Assembly: GCA_008123405.1 (NCBI GenBank)
Contig: VSSA01000013.1
Coordinates: 59,228 to 123,227, forward strand
Length of the DNA stretch: 64,000 nt
Reading direction: 5' to 3'
Source of the DNA: Nocardioides sp. BGMRC 2183
GTDB lineage: Bacteria > Actinomycetota > Actinomycetes > Propionibacteriales > Nocardioidaceae
The notes under the pieces were generated by a model. It was not told the origin of the DNA, searched no databases, and was given only the letters and a program-made list of their open reading frames with translations. Numbering within the stretch: position 1 is the first letter of the stretch; each line of letters opens with the position of its first letter. A program made the position numbers and the translations under genes. Below are positions 16,044 through 23,515 of the stretch, piece after piece.

Positions 16044-18362
16044 TCAGCGGTCGTTCCACAGCGACCGTGGCAGGAGGGTCGCACGTCGCCGCTGGCGGCC
16101 GGTCGCGTTGGCGTGCACCGCCTCCAGCACGGTCAGGGCGGCCTGTTGCGGGGCGGTGACGACCACCGCGACCGCCCCCGGTGCGGGCCGACCGTAGCGG
16201 ACCTGCTCCACGGCGAGCACCAACTCCTCCAGGGCGTCCGCGGTCTCCTCGCCGGGCAGGGTGGCTCTCAGGACCGTGGCCGCCTCCCGGGGAGAGCGGC
16301 CGTCGGGCCACTCCCCGCCGAGATCCATCACGGTGGCGCGGACCTCGCTCCACAACGCCTCGGCGTCACCCTCGAGTCGCGCCTCACGCCGACGCCGGCG
16401 GAGGGCCTGGGGCAGTCCCGCGAGCACGCCGAGCAGCACCACTCCGGCACCGACCGCGACCCACCACCACAGGGCGGCGGTGCCGTCGTCACCCGCCGCA
16501 TCGTCCTCGCCCGTCGGGTTCACCGGGTTGTCGGGGACCTCGGTCGGTGCGGGCTGCTGATTCGGGTCGGTGGTCGCCGAGGGCTGTGGCTGCGGCTGAC
16601 CCGACGGGTTGGTGTCCGGAGCGGTCTGGACCGGCACGGTCGAGTAGTTCGGCGCGTTCTCCGCGCGGCCGTCCGGGGTCGGCTCGAAACGGACCCATCC
16701 GGCGCCACTGAAGTAGAGCTCGGGCCAGGCGTGCAGGTCGTGGGAGCTGAACTCGTACTCGTTGTCACCGACCTCGGTCGCGTCCAGGAATCCGACTGCG
16801 ACCCGGGCCGGGATGCCGAGGGTCCGTGCCATGATCGCCATCGATGCGGCGAACTGCTCGCAGTAGCCGATCCGCCCACCGGGCTCGTCGGAGAGGAACT
16901 GCTCCAAGGTCTGGCCGAAGCTGCCCTCGGGTGCTCGCTGCAGGTTGTACACGAAGCCGCCGTCGGTGCGGAACCACGCCTGCAACATCCGGGCCCGCTC
17001 GTAGTCGGTCACGGCACCGTCGGTGACCTCCTGGGCGTAGCCGCGCACCACCGAGGGCACCCCGCCCGGCACCTCGAGGACCTCCGGGTCGACATCGGAG
17101 GAGGGGGCGTTGGCGAACCACCGACCGTCGGTCCCGTAGGACGGCTCCACCGCCGTCATCGTGTACGACGACCCGGCGGCGTTCTCGTCTCCGACCGCCA
17201 GGAAGTCCATGGTGTCGGCGTCGTAGCGCCAGTTGTCCCCGGCGTGGATCTCCGAGATCGGGAAGGCGGTCGGCAGCCAGGTGGAGTCGAACTGGTCGGT
17301 GATCTCGACCTGGTACTCGTGGGTGGTGCGCGGGACGTCGGGGGAGAGCCCGGCGGGCGGGGGCAGCCCCCGGTTGGCGTTCTGCTCCGGCAGCACGTCC
17401 CGGTCCCCGCTGCTCCACTCGTTACCGGTGAACCGGTTCAACACGGCCACCCGCAGATAGCTGGGGTTCGGCTGGTCGGTGGTGACCCGGATCATCGGTA
17501 CGTCGATGCCCCGCTCGAGGTCGCGGCGCAGGTCGGCGCGTGGGTTCCGGATGGTGATCTCACCGGAGCCGGGCCCGGCTCCGACGCCGAGCAGGGTGGT
17601 GTCGAGCATCGGGATGAACGGCGGGACGAGCAGGGCGAGCACGACCGCGGCGATCGCGATCTGACCGAAGCCGCCGCGAACCGCGGCCGCCAGACCGGTG
17701 CCGGAACGACGCCGCGCAGCGGGGTCCGTGGAGAGGTCCGGTCCGCCGTCGACGTCGCTGTCCAAGCGCTGTCCCCAGCGCTGCGAGCGCTCCCGGGCGT
17801 CGATCTGGAGCAGCACCATGAAGCCGAGCGCGGCCCCGACGAAGGACATCCAGCTCGGCCCGGTCGCGGCCAGCCCGGACGGCACCGAGTAGACGGCCAG
17901 CAGGCCGAGTCCGGCCAGTGCGACCCGATGGTAGGTCGCGACCAAGGTGTCCATCAGCACCAGGAAGGAGACGGAGCCGAGCAGCAGCAGCGGCGTCACC
18001 GGTGGCGCCTGGTCGCTGACCGGCGCGGCGTAGGTGCGGGCCGACTCCAGCGCCACGTCGATCGCCTCGGCCAGGTCGTCGAACCCGGTCACCGAACCGG
18101 TGACCTGCCAGGTCAGCGCGAGGAACCCGATCCCGAGTTGTGCGACGGCGACGACCGGGCGTGGTGTGCCGACCCCCCGCAGTGCCGACCCTGTGAGGAC
18201 CAGCACACACGCCAGCAGTGCCGACGGCAGCAGGAACTCCGACGGTGACATCACGAAGCCCCGCCACGAGGTCAGTGCGACCCAGGTGGTGGCGGCGCAG
18301 ACGAGGGCGAGTATCACCCCGCCGATGGGGGACGGGCGACGGGCGCTGGGCACGCTGCTCAT
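16044..18362 (-). CDS. Transglutaminase-like membrane protein (DUF3488/TgpA type)
   Basis: This 772-residue protein has an N-terminal block of about six to seven membrane segments, a large extracytoplasmic transglutaminase-like domain, a proline/glutamine-rich stretch, a further membrane segment (LWWWVAVGAGVVLLGVLAGL) and a cytoplasmic tail. Catalytic Cys501 (GYCEQFAASMAIMARTLGIPARV) and His544 (SHDLHAWPELYF) of the papain-like triad are present. It forms an operon with the DUF58 and MoxR genes (4-nt ATGA overlap), a widely conserved trio thought to act in envelope or protein maturation. A longer in-frame reading into the DUF58 gene was rejected. Confidence 0.9.
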   Translation of the reverse strand: MSSVPSARRPSPIGGVILALVCAATTWVALTSWRGFVMSPSEFLLPSALLACVLVLTGSALRGVGTPRPVVAVAQLGIGFLALTWQVTGSVTGFDDLAEAIDVALESARTYAAPVSDQAPPVTPLLLLGSVSFLVLMDTLVATYHRVALAGLGLLAVYSVPSGLAATGPSWMSFVGAALGFMVLLQIDARERSQRWGQRLDSDVDGGPDLSTDPAARRRSGTGLAAAVRGGFGQIAIAAVVLALLVPPFIPMLDTTLLGVGAGPGSGEITIRNPRADLRRDLERGIDVPMIRVTTDQPNPSYLRVAVLNRFTGNEWSSGDRDVLPEQNANRGLPPPAGLSPDVPRTTHEYQVEITDQFDSTWLPTAFPISEIHAGDNWRYDADTMDFLAVGDENAAGSSYTMTAVEPSYGTDGRWFANAPSSDVDPEVLEVPGGVPSVVRGYAQEVTDGAVTDYERARMLQAWFRTDGGFVYNLQRAPEGSFGQTLEQFLSDEPGGRIGYCEQFAASMAIMARTLGIPARVAVGFLDATEVGDNEYEFSSHDLHAWPELYFSGAGWVRFEPTPDGRAENAPNYSTVPVQTAPDTNPSGQPQPQPSATTDPNQQPAPTEVPDNPVNPTGEDDAAGDDGTAALWWWVAVGAGVVLLGVLAGLPQALRRRRREARLEGDAEALWSEVRATVMDLGGEWPDGRSPREAATVLRATLPGEETADALEELVLAVEQVRYGRPAPGAVAVVVTAPQQAALTVLEAVHANATGRQRRRATLLPRSLWNDR

Positions 18363-19597
18363 CCGCTCACCCCGCTGTGTGATCGGTGCCGGGTCCGTCC
18401 CAACTCGCGCCAGGCGGTGTCCAGCCGGTCGCGCGGGCCGAGCCTGACCGCCCGCCAACCGAGGGTGCCGGCGTGGGGGAGGCGCCCACCGTCGCTCCGG
18501 CCGGTCGGGGCCCAGGCCTCGACCTCCAGCTCGATCGCGAAGGCAGTGCCGGCGTCGTGCCGGATCCGGCGCAGTGCCGGCGCGTCGTCCTGGCCGGTGG
18601 TGCCGAGGATCGCGATCACCAGGCCGCCACGCGAGGTGTCGCTGGACCAGGCCGCGTCGAGCCGCTGACGAGGAGTGGGTTGGATGAGGGCGAGTCGCTC
18701 CAGGATGGTCGTCAGCGTCTCGCTCTGGCCGTGGGGCGCTCCGTCGGAGGTCACCAACTGCACCGTGTATCCGTGCTGGTCGAGGTGGGCCGCGACCGAG
18801 GCTGCCGCGCTCACCGCCGCCTCGAAGCTGGAGGCCATCCCGCGTCCGCGATGAGCCGAGCGGCGGGTGTCGACCAGCACCACGGCGCGTGCCTCCCACG
18901 GCTGCTCCTCGCGGCGCACCATCAACTCACCGACCCGCGCCGAGCTGCGCCAGTGGACCCGCCGCAGCTCGTCGCCCCTGCGGTACTCGCGGACACTCAC
19001 GTCCTCGGCGTTGCCACTCGCGAACGACTGGGGCCGGTGGTCGCCTGACCCGCTCCAGCCTCCGGTGAGACCGATCGGTGGGAGCGGCACAGTCCGAGGA
19101 GTGACGGTCAACGACTGGGTCCCGGGGTGGAGCCGCTCCACCTCGACCAGCCCGAACGGGTCGGTCGAGCGGCTGGTGAGCGGTCCGATCTCGAACTGGC
19201 CGCGCACGTCCGAGCGCACCTGGTAGGAGAGGTGGCGGCGCCAGCCCCGGCCGAGGTCGCTCAGCACGTAACGGGTGCGACTGCCCAGCGCGTACGGGAT
19301 CTGGTCCTCGACCAGCAGGGTCCCGCCGCGGCCCCGCCCGACCTCGGCCAGGGTCAATCGGACCGTGGCGGACTGACCGGCGGTGACCAGCCGCGGGGCC
19401 ACCTCGCGCTGCACCTCGAGCTCGTGACGGCGTCGTCCGACCAGCACGGCGCCGAGCAGCGGCAGCGCGATGATCAGGACCCCGATGCGGGCCAGGGACG
19501 TCTGTCCGAGGAGGACGGCGCAGACCACAGCGGTGACGCCGGCGGCCAGGAAGGCTCGGCCCCGCAGGGTCAGACTGTTCAGTCCGTCGCGCACCAT
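18359..19597 (-). CDS. DUF58 protein of the MoxR operon
   Basis: This 412-residue protein has two N-terminal membrane segments, an immunoglobulin-like region and a DUF58 / von Willebrand-A-like domain. The DUF58 hallmark is VREYRRGDELRRVHWRSSAR, and RAVVLVDTRR resembles the VWA metal-binding strand. It is the usual partner of MoxR AAA ATPases. The ATG at 19597 follows a GGGGG tract; a TTG immediately before it is less likely to be used. It lies 13 nt after moxR and overlaps the transglutaminase gene. Confidence 0.9.
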   Translation of the reverse strand: MVRDGLNSLTLRGRAFLAAGVTAVVCAVLLGQTSLARIGVLIIALPLLGAVLVGRRRHELEVQREVAPRLVTAGQSATVRLTLAEVGRGRGGTLLVEDQIPYALGSRTRYVLSDLGRGWRRHLSYQVRSDVRGQFEIGPLTSRSTDPFGLVEVERLHPGTQSLTVTPRTVPLPPIGLTGGWSGSGDHRPQSFASGNAEDVSVREYRRGDELRRVHWRSSARVGELMVRREEQPWEARAVVLVDTRRSAHRGRGMASSFEAAVSAAASVAAHLDQHGYTVQLVTSDGAPHGQSETLTTILERLALIQPTPRQRLDAAWSSDTSRGGLVIAILGTTGQDDAPALRRIRHDAGTAFAIELEVEAWAPTGRSDGGRLPHAGTLGWRAVRLGPRDRLDTAWRELGRTRHRSHSGVSG

Positions 19598-19610
19598 CAA
19601 CCCCCGAGGG

Positions 19611-20633
19611 TCAGGATTTCGGGTCGGGCACGGGGACCTTCGTGGCCAGCCGTTCCAGGATCGAGCCGGCGCCGCGGCCGCCGACAGCCGCCTCGGCGCT
19701 CGGAAGCAGTCGGTGGGCGAGGACCGGGTGGACCAGCGCCCGTACGTCGTCGGGCAGCACGTAGTCGCGTTCGTGGAGCGCGGCGTACGCCTTGGCCGCG
19801 CGGACCAGGTGGAGGGTGGCGCGCGGGGAGGCGCCGAGCAGCAGCTCGGGGGTGTCGCGGGTCGCGGTGACCAGTGCGACGGCGTACCGCTGCACAGACT
19901 CGGCGACGTGGACCTGGCCGACGATCCCGCACAGCTTGCGCACCTCGGCGCTGTCGGTGACCGGCTCGAGGTCGTCGAGCGGGTTCAGCGCGGTGTGCGA
20001 GTCGAGCATCGCGAGCTCGGCGGTCGGCACCGGGTAGCCGATCGAGACGCGCGCCATGAACCGGTCGCGCTGTGCCTCCGGCAGCGGATAGGTGCCCTCC
20101 ATCTCCACCGGGTTCTGCGTCGCGATCACCATGAACGGCGCCTCGAGGTGGTACGTCGAAGCGTCCACGGTCACCTGACGCTCCTCCATGCACTCCAGGA
20201 GGGCGGACTGGGTCTTGGGGGAGGCGCGGTTGATCTCGTCGCCGATCACGACATTCGCGAACACCCCGCCGGGCCGGAACTCGAACTCCCGCGTGGACTG
20301 GTTGAACACCGAGACGCCGGTGACGTCGGAGGGCAGCAGGTCCGGGGTGAACTGGATCCGTCGCACGGAGGAGTCGATGCTGCGCGCCAGTGCCTTGCTC
20401 AGCATGGTCTTGCCGACGCCCGGCACGTCCTCGAGCAGCAGGTGCCCCTCCGCGAACAGCACCACCAGCGCTGCCGTGACCACCTCGCTCTTGCCCTCGA
20501 TGGTTCGCTCGACGTTGGCCCGGATCCGCGCGCCGACCCGGGCCACGGAGGTGACGTCGGCCGCCCCCGGCTCCGCTGCGTTCTGCTCCACGTCTGGGTC
20601 TCCCTCGCCGGTTTGCGTCTCCTGCGCCGTCAC
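19611..20633 (-). CDS. MoxR-family AAA+ ATPase
   Basis: This 340-residue AAA+ ATPase has Walker A LLLEDVPGVGKTMLSKALA, Walker B VVIGDEINRASPKTQSALLE, sensor I VIATQNPVEMEGTYPLPEAQRDRF and the C-terminal lid SPRATLHLVRAAKAYA. MoxR ATPases act as chaperones for metal insertion or complex assembly with VWA-domain partners. It is the first gene of the MoxR/DUF58/transglutaminase operon, transcribed away from mraZ. The GTG at 20633 gives the usual short acidic N-terminus; no strong SD is visible. A GTGG repeat array lies 112-161 nt upstream and may be an operator. Confidence 0.92.
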   Translation of the reverse strand: MTAQETQTGEGDPDVEQNAAEPGAADVTSVARVGARIRANVERTIEGKSEVVTAALVVLFAEGHLLLEDVPGVGKTMLSKALARSIDSSVRRIQFTPDLLPSDVTGVSVFNQSTREFEFRPGGVFANVVIGDEINRASPKTQSALLECMEERQVTVDASTYHLEAPFMVIATQNPVEMEGTYPLPEAQRDRFMARVSIGYPVPTAELAMLDSHTALNPLDDLEPVTDSAEVRKLCGIVGQVHVAESVQRYAVALVTATRDTPELLLGASPRATLHLVRAAKAYAALHERDYVLPDDVRALVHPVLAHRLLPSAEAAVGGRGAGSILERLATKVPVPDPKS

Positions 20634-20744
20634 GGTGTCGCGGCGTGATGCAGGTAACCGTACGTCCCGAGGTGAACTCCACACTACGAGGTCCCTACCG
20701 CACCACACCGGCGGCGATCGGTCGGCACGGACGGGCGGTTTCCT

Positions 20745-20794
20745 CCACCTTCTACTCCACAGCGCCCCACCTTCCTCCCCACTTCACTCCCCAC
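20745..20794 (-). promoter_or_regulatory. GTGG repeat array facing the MoxR operon
   Basis: On the minus strand five GTGG motifs start every 10-12 nt (plus-strand CCAC at 20745, 20757, 20767, 20779, 20791). The array mirrors the one before mraZ and points toward moxR. MraZ proteins bind direct repeats of this type with about 10-bp period. Spacing here is mostly 12 nt, so binding is less certain. The remainder of 20634-20973 holds no ORF I can support, only small GC palindromes (for example 20853-20864 and 20898-20912). Confidence 0.5.
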
Positions 20795-20973
20795 CCTCCG
20801 TCCCGCCGCCGGGTGCTCGCGCTCCTCGCCTCCTCTGACTGCCTGGATTCCCGCTCAGCTGAGCGGTGACCGGGCGTCGCTGCCGCCCCGCTGGGCTCCG
20901 CGGTTCCCGCGGCTCCACGCGGACCCGGTCTGCTGCGCGGCGACGCCCGAGCGCGCCTCGCCGGGGCTCCTCG

Positions 20974-21017
20974 GTGGTTGACGGTGGGGGAAAGTGGAGT
21001 AGTGTGGTGGAAAGTGG
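20974..21017 (+). promoter_or_regulatory. mraZ promoter with five MraZ boxes at exact 10-bp period
   Basis: GTGG occurs at 20974, 20984, 20994, 21004 and 21014, exactly one helical turn apart; two copies are GAAAGTGG. A promoter TTGACG (20978-20983), 16 nt, TAGTGT (21000-21005) is embedded in the array, so the boxes cover -35 to +5. MraZ is known to bind TGGG- or AAAGTG-type direct repeats with 10-bp period and to repress its own operon. This is therefore the predicted autoregulatory operator of the dcw cluster. Confidence 0.8.
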
Positions 21018-21045
21018 AGGATGAAGGAGTGGAGGGGATGTCCCG

Positions 21046-21471
21046 ATGCTCTTCATGGGCACCTACACCCCGAAGCTCGACGACAAAGGTCGGGTCTTCC
21101 TCCCAGCGAAGTTCAGGGATCGACTGGCGGAGGGCCTCGTGGTGACGCAAGGACAGGAGAACTGCCTCGTCGTCTGGCCCGCCGACGTCTTCGCCGAGGA
21201 GGCCGAGCGGGCCGCCTCACGTCCGATGACCAGTCGCTCGGCTCGTCGCTACGCACGTGTCCTCTTCGCCGGCGGCGACGAGGGCAAGCCGGACAAGCAG
21301 GGCCGGATCGGCATCCCCAGCCACCTGCGTGAGTACGCCGCGCTGGACAAGGACGTCGTGATCATCGGCGTCCGCGACCGCTTGGAGATCTGGAACCCGC
21401 AGCGCTGGCGCGAGTTCCAGGCCGAAGCGCTGGCCGACTTCGCCGACCTCGACGAGGACGACGAGGACTGA
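21046..21471 (+). CDS. mraZ: Transcriptional regulator MraZ
   Basis: This 141-residue protein has two AbrB-like/SpoVT-like repeats, each with the DXXXR signature: KLDDKGRVFLPAKFRDRL and KPDKQGRIGIPSHLREYA. MraZ forms ring-shaped oligomers that bind tandem repeats before its own gene and regulate division and wall genes. The ATG follows GGAGGGG by 8 nt. It is the first gene of the dcw cluster, and the tail is acidic (DLDEDDED). Confidence 0.96.
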   Translation: MLFMGTYTPKLDDKGRVFLPAKFRDRLAEGLVVTQGQENCLVVWPADVFAEEAERAASRPMTSRSARRYARVLFAGGDEGKPDKQGRIGIPSHLREYAALDKDVVIIGVRDRLEIWNPQRWREFQAEALADFADLDEDDED

Positions 21472-21510
21472 TCCCCGCGTCCACCGGGCGCGCCGACACA
21501 ACACAACAGC

Positions 21511-21668
21511 GGATCCGTAGGACCAGGTCTCAGCCCGCTCCCGGGCGCTGCGACCACCTGGAGCACCTTCCCCGGCACCAGGCGGACGCGAACCAGCTCC
21601 TGGGGCACCTTCCCCGGCACCAGGCGTTGGCGCCGCCGGAGCGGGCGGGGACCTGGCTCTACGGATCC
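21511..21668 (+). ncRNA. Structured leader RNA before rsmH (mraW RNA motif candidate)
   Basis: Arms of 31 nt at 21511-21541 and 21638-21668 are inverted copies matching at 27 of 31 positions (outer ends GGATCCGTAG / CTACGGATCC). The interior holds two 27-nt direct repeats (21558-21584 and 21600-21626, 26 of 27 identical), each able to fold through CCTGG/CCAGG. The whole unit sits in the 291-nt gap between mraZ and the small ORF before rsmH. A conserved mraW RNA motif has been described from actinobacterial mraW (rsmH) leaders; this position and structure fit, but the covariance match is unchecked. Confidence 0.6.
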
Positions 21669-21762
21669 GAGGCGTGAGGCGATCTCGGTCGCGATCACCG
21701 CCATCCACCGCCGAACCACCAGCCCGGCCGGCAGCCGGGCTCGAGCACCAAGGGTCGAACCG

Positions 21763-21945
21763 ATGAACCTCCGCACGCTCTCCTCACCGGACGTGTCCGG
21801 TGACCGGAGCCCGGCCGCAGTCCGGAACCGGGAACCCCGGGTCCGCGACCGCGCTCGCGAGGCGGTCGCCCTGATGGTCTTCTCCGGGAGCGTCTCGGTG
21901 GCGCTCACCCTGGTCCTCCTGCTCGGCTCCGGACTCGGACGCTGA
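21763..21945 (+). CDS. Small single-TM protein upstream of rsmH
   Basis: This 60-codon ORF encodes a basic, arginine-rich N-terminal half and one membrane segment near the C-terminus (ALMVFSGSVSVALTLVLLLGSGL). It ends 9 nt before the rsmH start, which fits translational coupling in the dcw operon. There is no strong SD. I do not recognise a family; a type II-like small membrane protein at the division operon is plausible. Codon bias is in keeping with coding, but the ORF is short. Confidence 0.5.
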   Translation: MNLRTLSSPDVSGDRSPAAVRNREPRVRDRAREAVALMVFSGSVSVALTLVLLLGSGLGR

Positions 21946-21954
21946 GGCGGCCCG

Positions 21955-22938
21955 ATGAACGCCGCCCGTCACGTCCCGGTCCTGCTCGACCGGGTCGTGG
22001 AGCTCCTGATGCCGTCCCTGGACCGGGACGGAGCGACGCTGGTCGACGCCACCCTCGGTCTCGGCGGCCACAGCGAGGCCGTGCTGCAACGCTGTCCACG
22101 AGCCCGGGTGATCGGCATCGACCGGGACCCCGCCGCGTTGGCGCGCTCGCGTGAACGCCTCGCCCCGTTCGGCGACCGGTTCACCGGCGTCCACGCCGTG
22201 TACGACGAGATCCCCGACGCGCTCGCCCAGCTGGACCTGCGCGAGGCGGACGGGGTGCTCTTCGACCTCGGCGTCTCCTCGATGCAGCTCGACCTTCCCG
22301 AGCGCGGCTTCGCCTACGCGGTCGACGCACCCCTGGACATGCGGATGAACCCGACCACCGGGCCGACCGCCGCCGACGTGCTCAACGAGTACAGCGCCGC
22401 CGACCTGACGCGGATCCTGCGCGACTACGGGGAGGAGCGCTTCGCCCGCCGGATCGCCGACGCCGTCGTCGCCGAGCGGGCCCGCGAGCCGTTCTCCGAC
22501 TCCGCGCGGCTGGTCGCCCTGCTCTACGACGTCATCCCGGCGCCCGCGCGTCGTACCGGAGGACACCCGGCCAAGCGCACCTTCCAGGCGTTGCGGATGG
22601 AGGTCAACGACGAGCTCCGGGTCCTGGAGCGGGCCCTGCCCGCCGCCCTGGAGTCGGTCGCCGTCGGCGGCCGCGTGGTCGTCGAGTCCTACCACTCGCT
22701 GGAGGACCGGATGGTCAAGCGTGCCTTCACCGGAGTCACCCGATCGGAGGTGCCCGACGACCTCCCGTTCGTCCCCGAAGGGCAGGAGCCGCCGTTCCGG
22801 CTGCTGACCAGGGGCGCCGAGCAGGCACCCGAGCACGAACGGACCGAGAACCCCCGCGCCGCCTCCGTGCGGCTACGCGCCGTCGAGCGCGTGCGACCGA
22901 CCTCCACCCCCCGCCACCGACGAGGAGCGTCTCGATGA
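21955..22938 (+). CDS. rsmH: 16S rRNA (cytosine-1402-N4)-methyltransferase
   Basis: This 327-residue methyltransferase modifies C1402 in the decoding centre of 16S rRNA. It begins with the conserved [13 protein letters not shown] and has motif [26 protein letters not shown], the family block [32 protein letters not shown] and the C-terminal [17 protein letters not shown]. It is the usual second gene of the dcw cluster. Its stop overlaps the ftsL start (ATGA). Confidence 0.96.
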   Translation: MNAARHVPVLLDRVVELLMPSLDRDGATLVDATLGLGGHSEAVLQRCPRARVIGIDRDPAALARSRERLAPFGDRFTGVHAVYDEIPDALAQLDLREADGVLFDLGVSSMQLDLPERGFAYAVDAPLDMRMNPTTGPTAADVLNEYSAADLTRILRDYGEERFARRIADAVVAERAREPFSDSARLVALLYDVIPAPARRTGGHPAKRTFQALRMEVNDELRVLERALPAALESVAVGGRVVVESYHSLEDRMVKRAFTGVTRSEVPDDLPFVPEGQEPPFRLLTRGAEQAPEHERTENPRAASVRLRAVERVRPTSTPRHRRGASR

Positions 22939-23492
22939 GCACCACTGCCGCCCAGCTCCGCAGCCGCCTGCCTCGCGTCGCACCTCGCGCCGCCCAGGCG
23001 GCCGTCCAACGCGCCCGGTTGACCGTCGTCCCCCGGGTGCGGAGCAGGGCGCCCCGGGTGCCGTTCGTCACCCTGATCAGCATGTTGCTCCTCGGTGGCG
23101 TGATCGGCCTGCTGCTCTTCAACACCTCGATGCAGCAGGCCTCGTTCCAGGCCACCGCCCTGGAGCGCCAGGCCAGCGACCTCGGTGCCCGGCAGGAGGC
23201 GCTCGAGCTCGATCTGCAGAGCCTGCGCGAGCCGGCGCGGATCGCCAGGGCCGCTCAGCGCCAGGGAATGGTGATCCCCGGCACCGCGGGCGTGCTCGAC
23301 CTGGGCACCGGCAAGGTCCGCGGCGATGCGGCTCCGGCCGACGGGGAGGGCCTGCCGATCACGCCGCCTGCGCCGACGCTGCCCGACGAGCTGGCCCCGG
23401 TCCCGGACCGCAACCCCCCGACGAACACCCAGGGCGGGCAGCGCGACCGAGGCCGTGACGGACGCGACGGCGTGCCTGACCGGCGAGGCTGA
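22935..23492 (+). CDS. ftsL: FtsL-like division protein
   Basis: This 185-residue bitopic protein has a basic N-terminus, one membrane segment ([19 protein letters not shown]) and a coiled-coil periplasmic region ([42 protein letters not shown]) with the PGTAGVLDL end seen in actinobacterial FtsL proteins. A long polar, proline-rich tail follows. It is placed between rsmH and ftsI as expected, with GAGGAG before the ATG. FtsL forms a complex with FtsQ and FtsB that activates FtsWI. Confidence 0.85.
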   Translation: MSTTAAQLRSRLPRVAPRAAQAAVQRARLTVVPRVRSRAPRVPFVTLISMLLLGGVIGLLLFNTSMQQASFQATALERQASDLGARQEALELDLQSLREPARIARAAQRQGMVIPGTAGVLDLGTGKVRGDAAPADGEGLPITPPAPTLPDELAPVPDRNPPTNTQGGQRDRGRDGRDGVPDRRG

Positions 23493-23503
23493 CCCCGACG
23501 ACC

Positions 23504-23509
23504 TAGGTT
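23504..23509 (+). promoter_or_regulatory. -10 box of ftsI (TAGGTT)
   Basis: TAGGTT lies 6 nt before the GTG of ftsI. It predicts an internal leaderless promoter in the 23-nt ftsL-ftsI gap, allowing ftsI and the mur genes to be expressed separately from mraZ-rsmH-ftsL. Confidence 0.5.
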
Positions 23510-23515
23510 GGTCCG

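Noticed and set aside
18363-18899. N-terminal extension of the transglutaminase-like protein
   Set aside because: The extension lies over the DUF58 gene; the ATG at 18362 gives the standard 4-nt overlap and family N-terminus.
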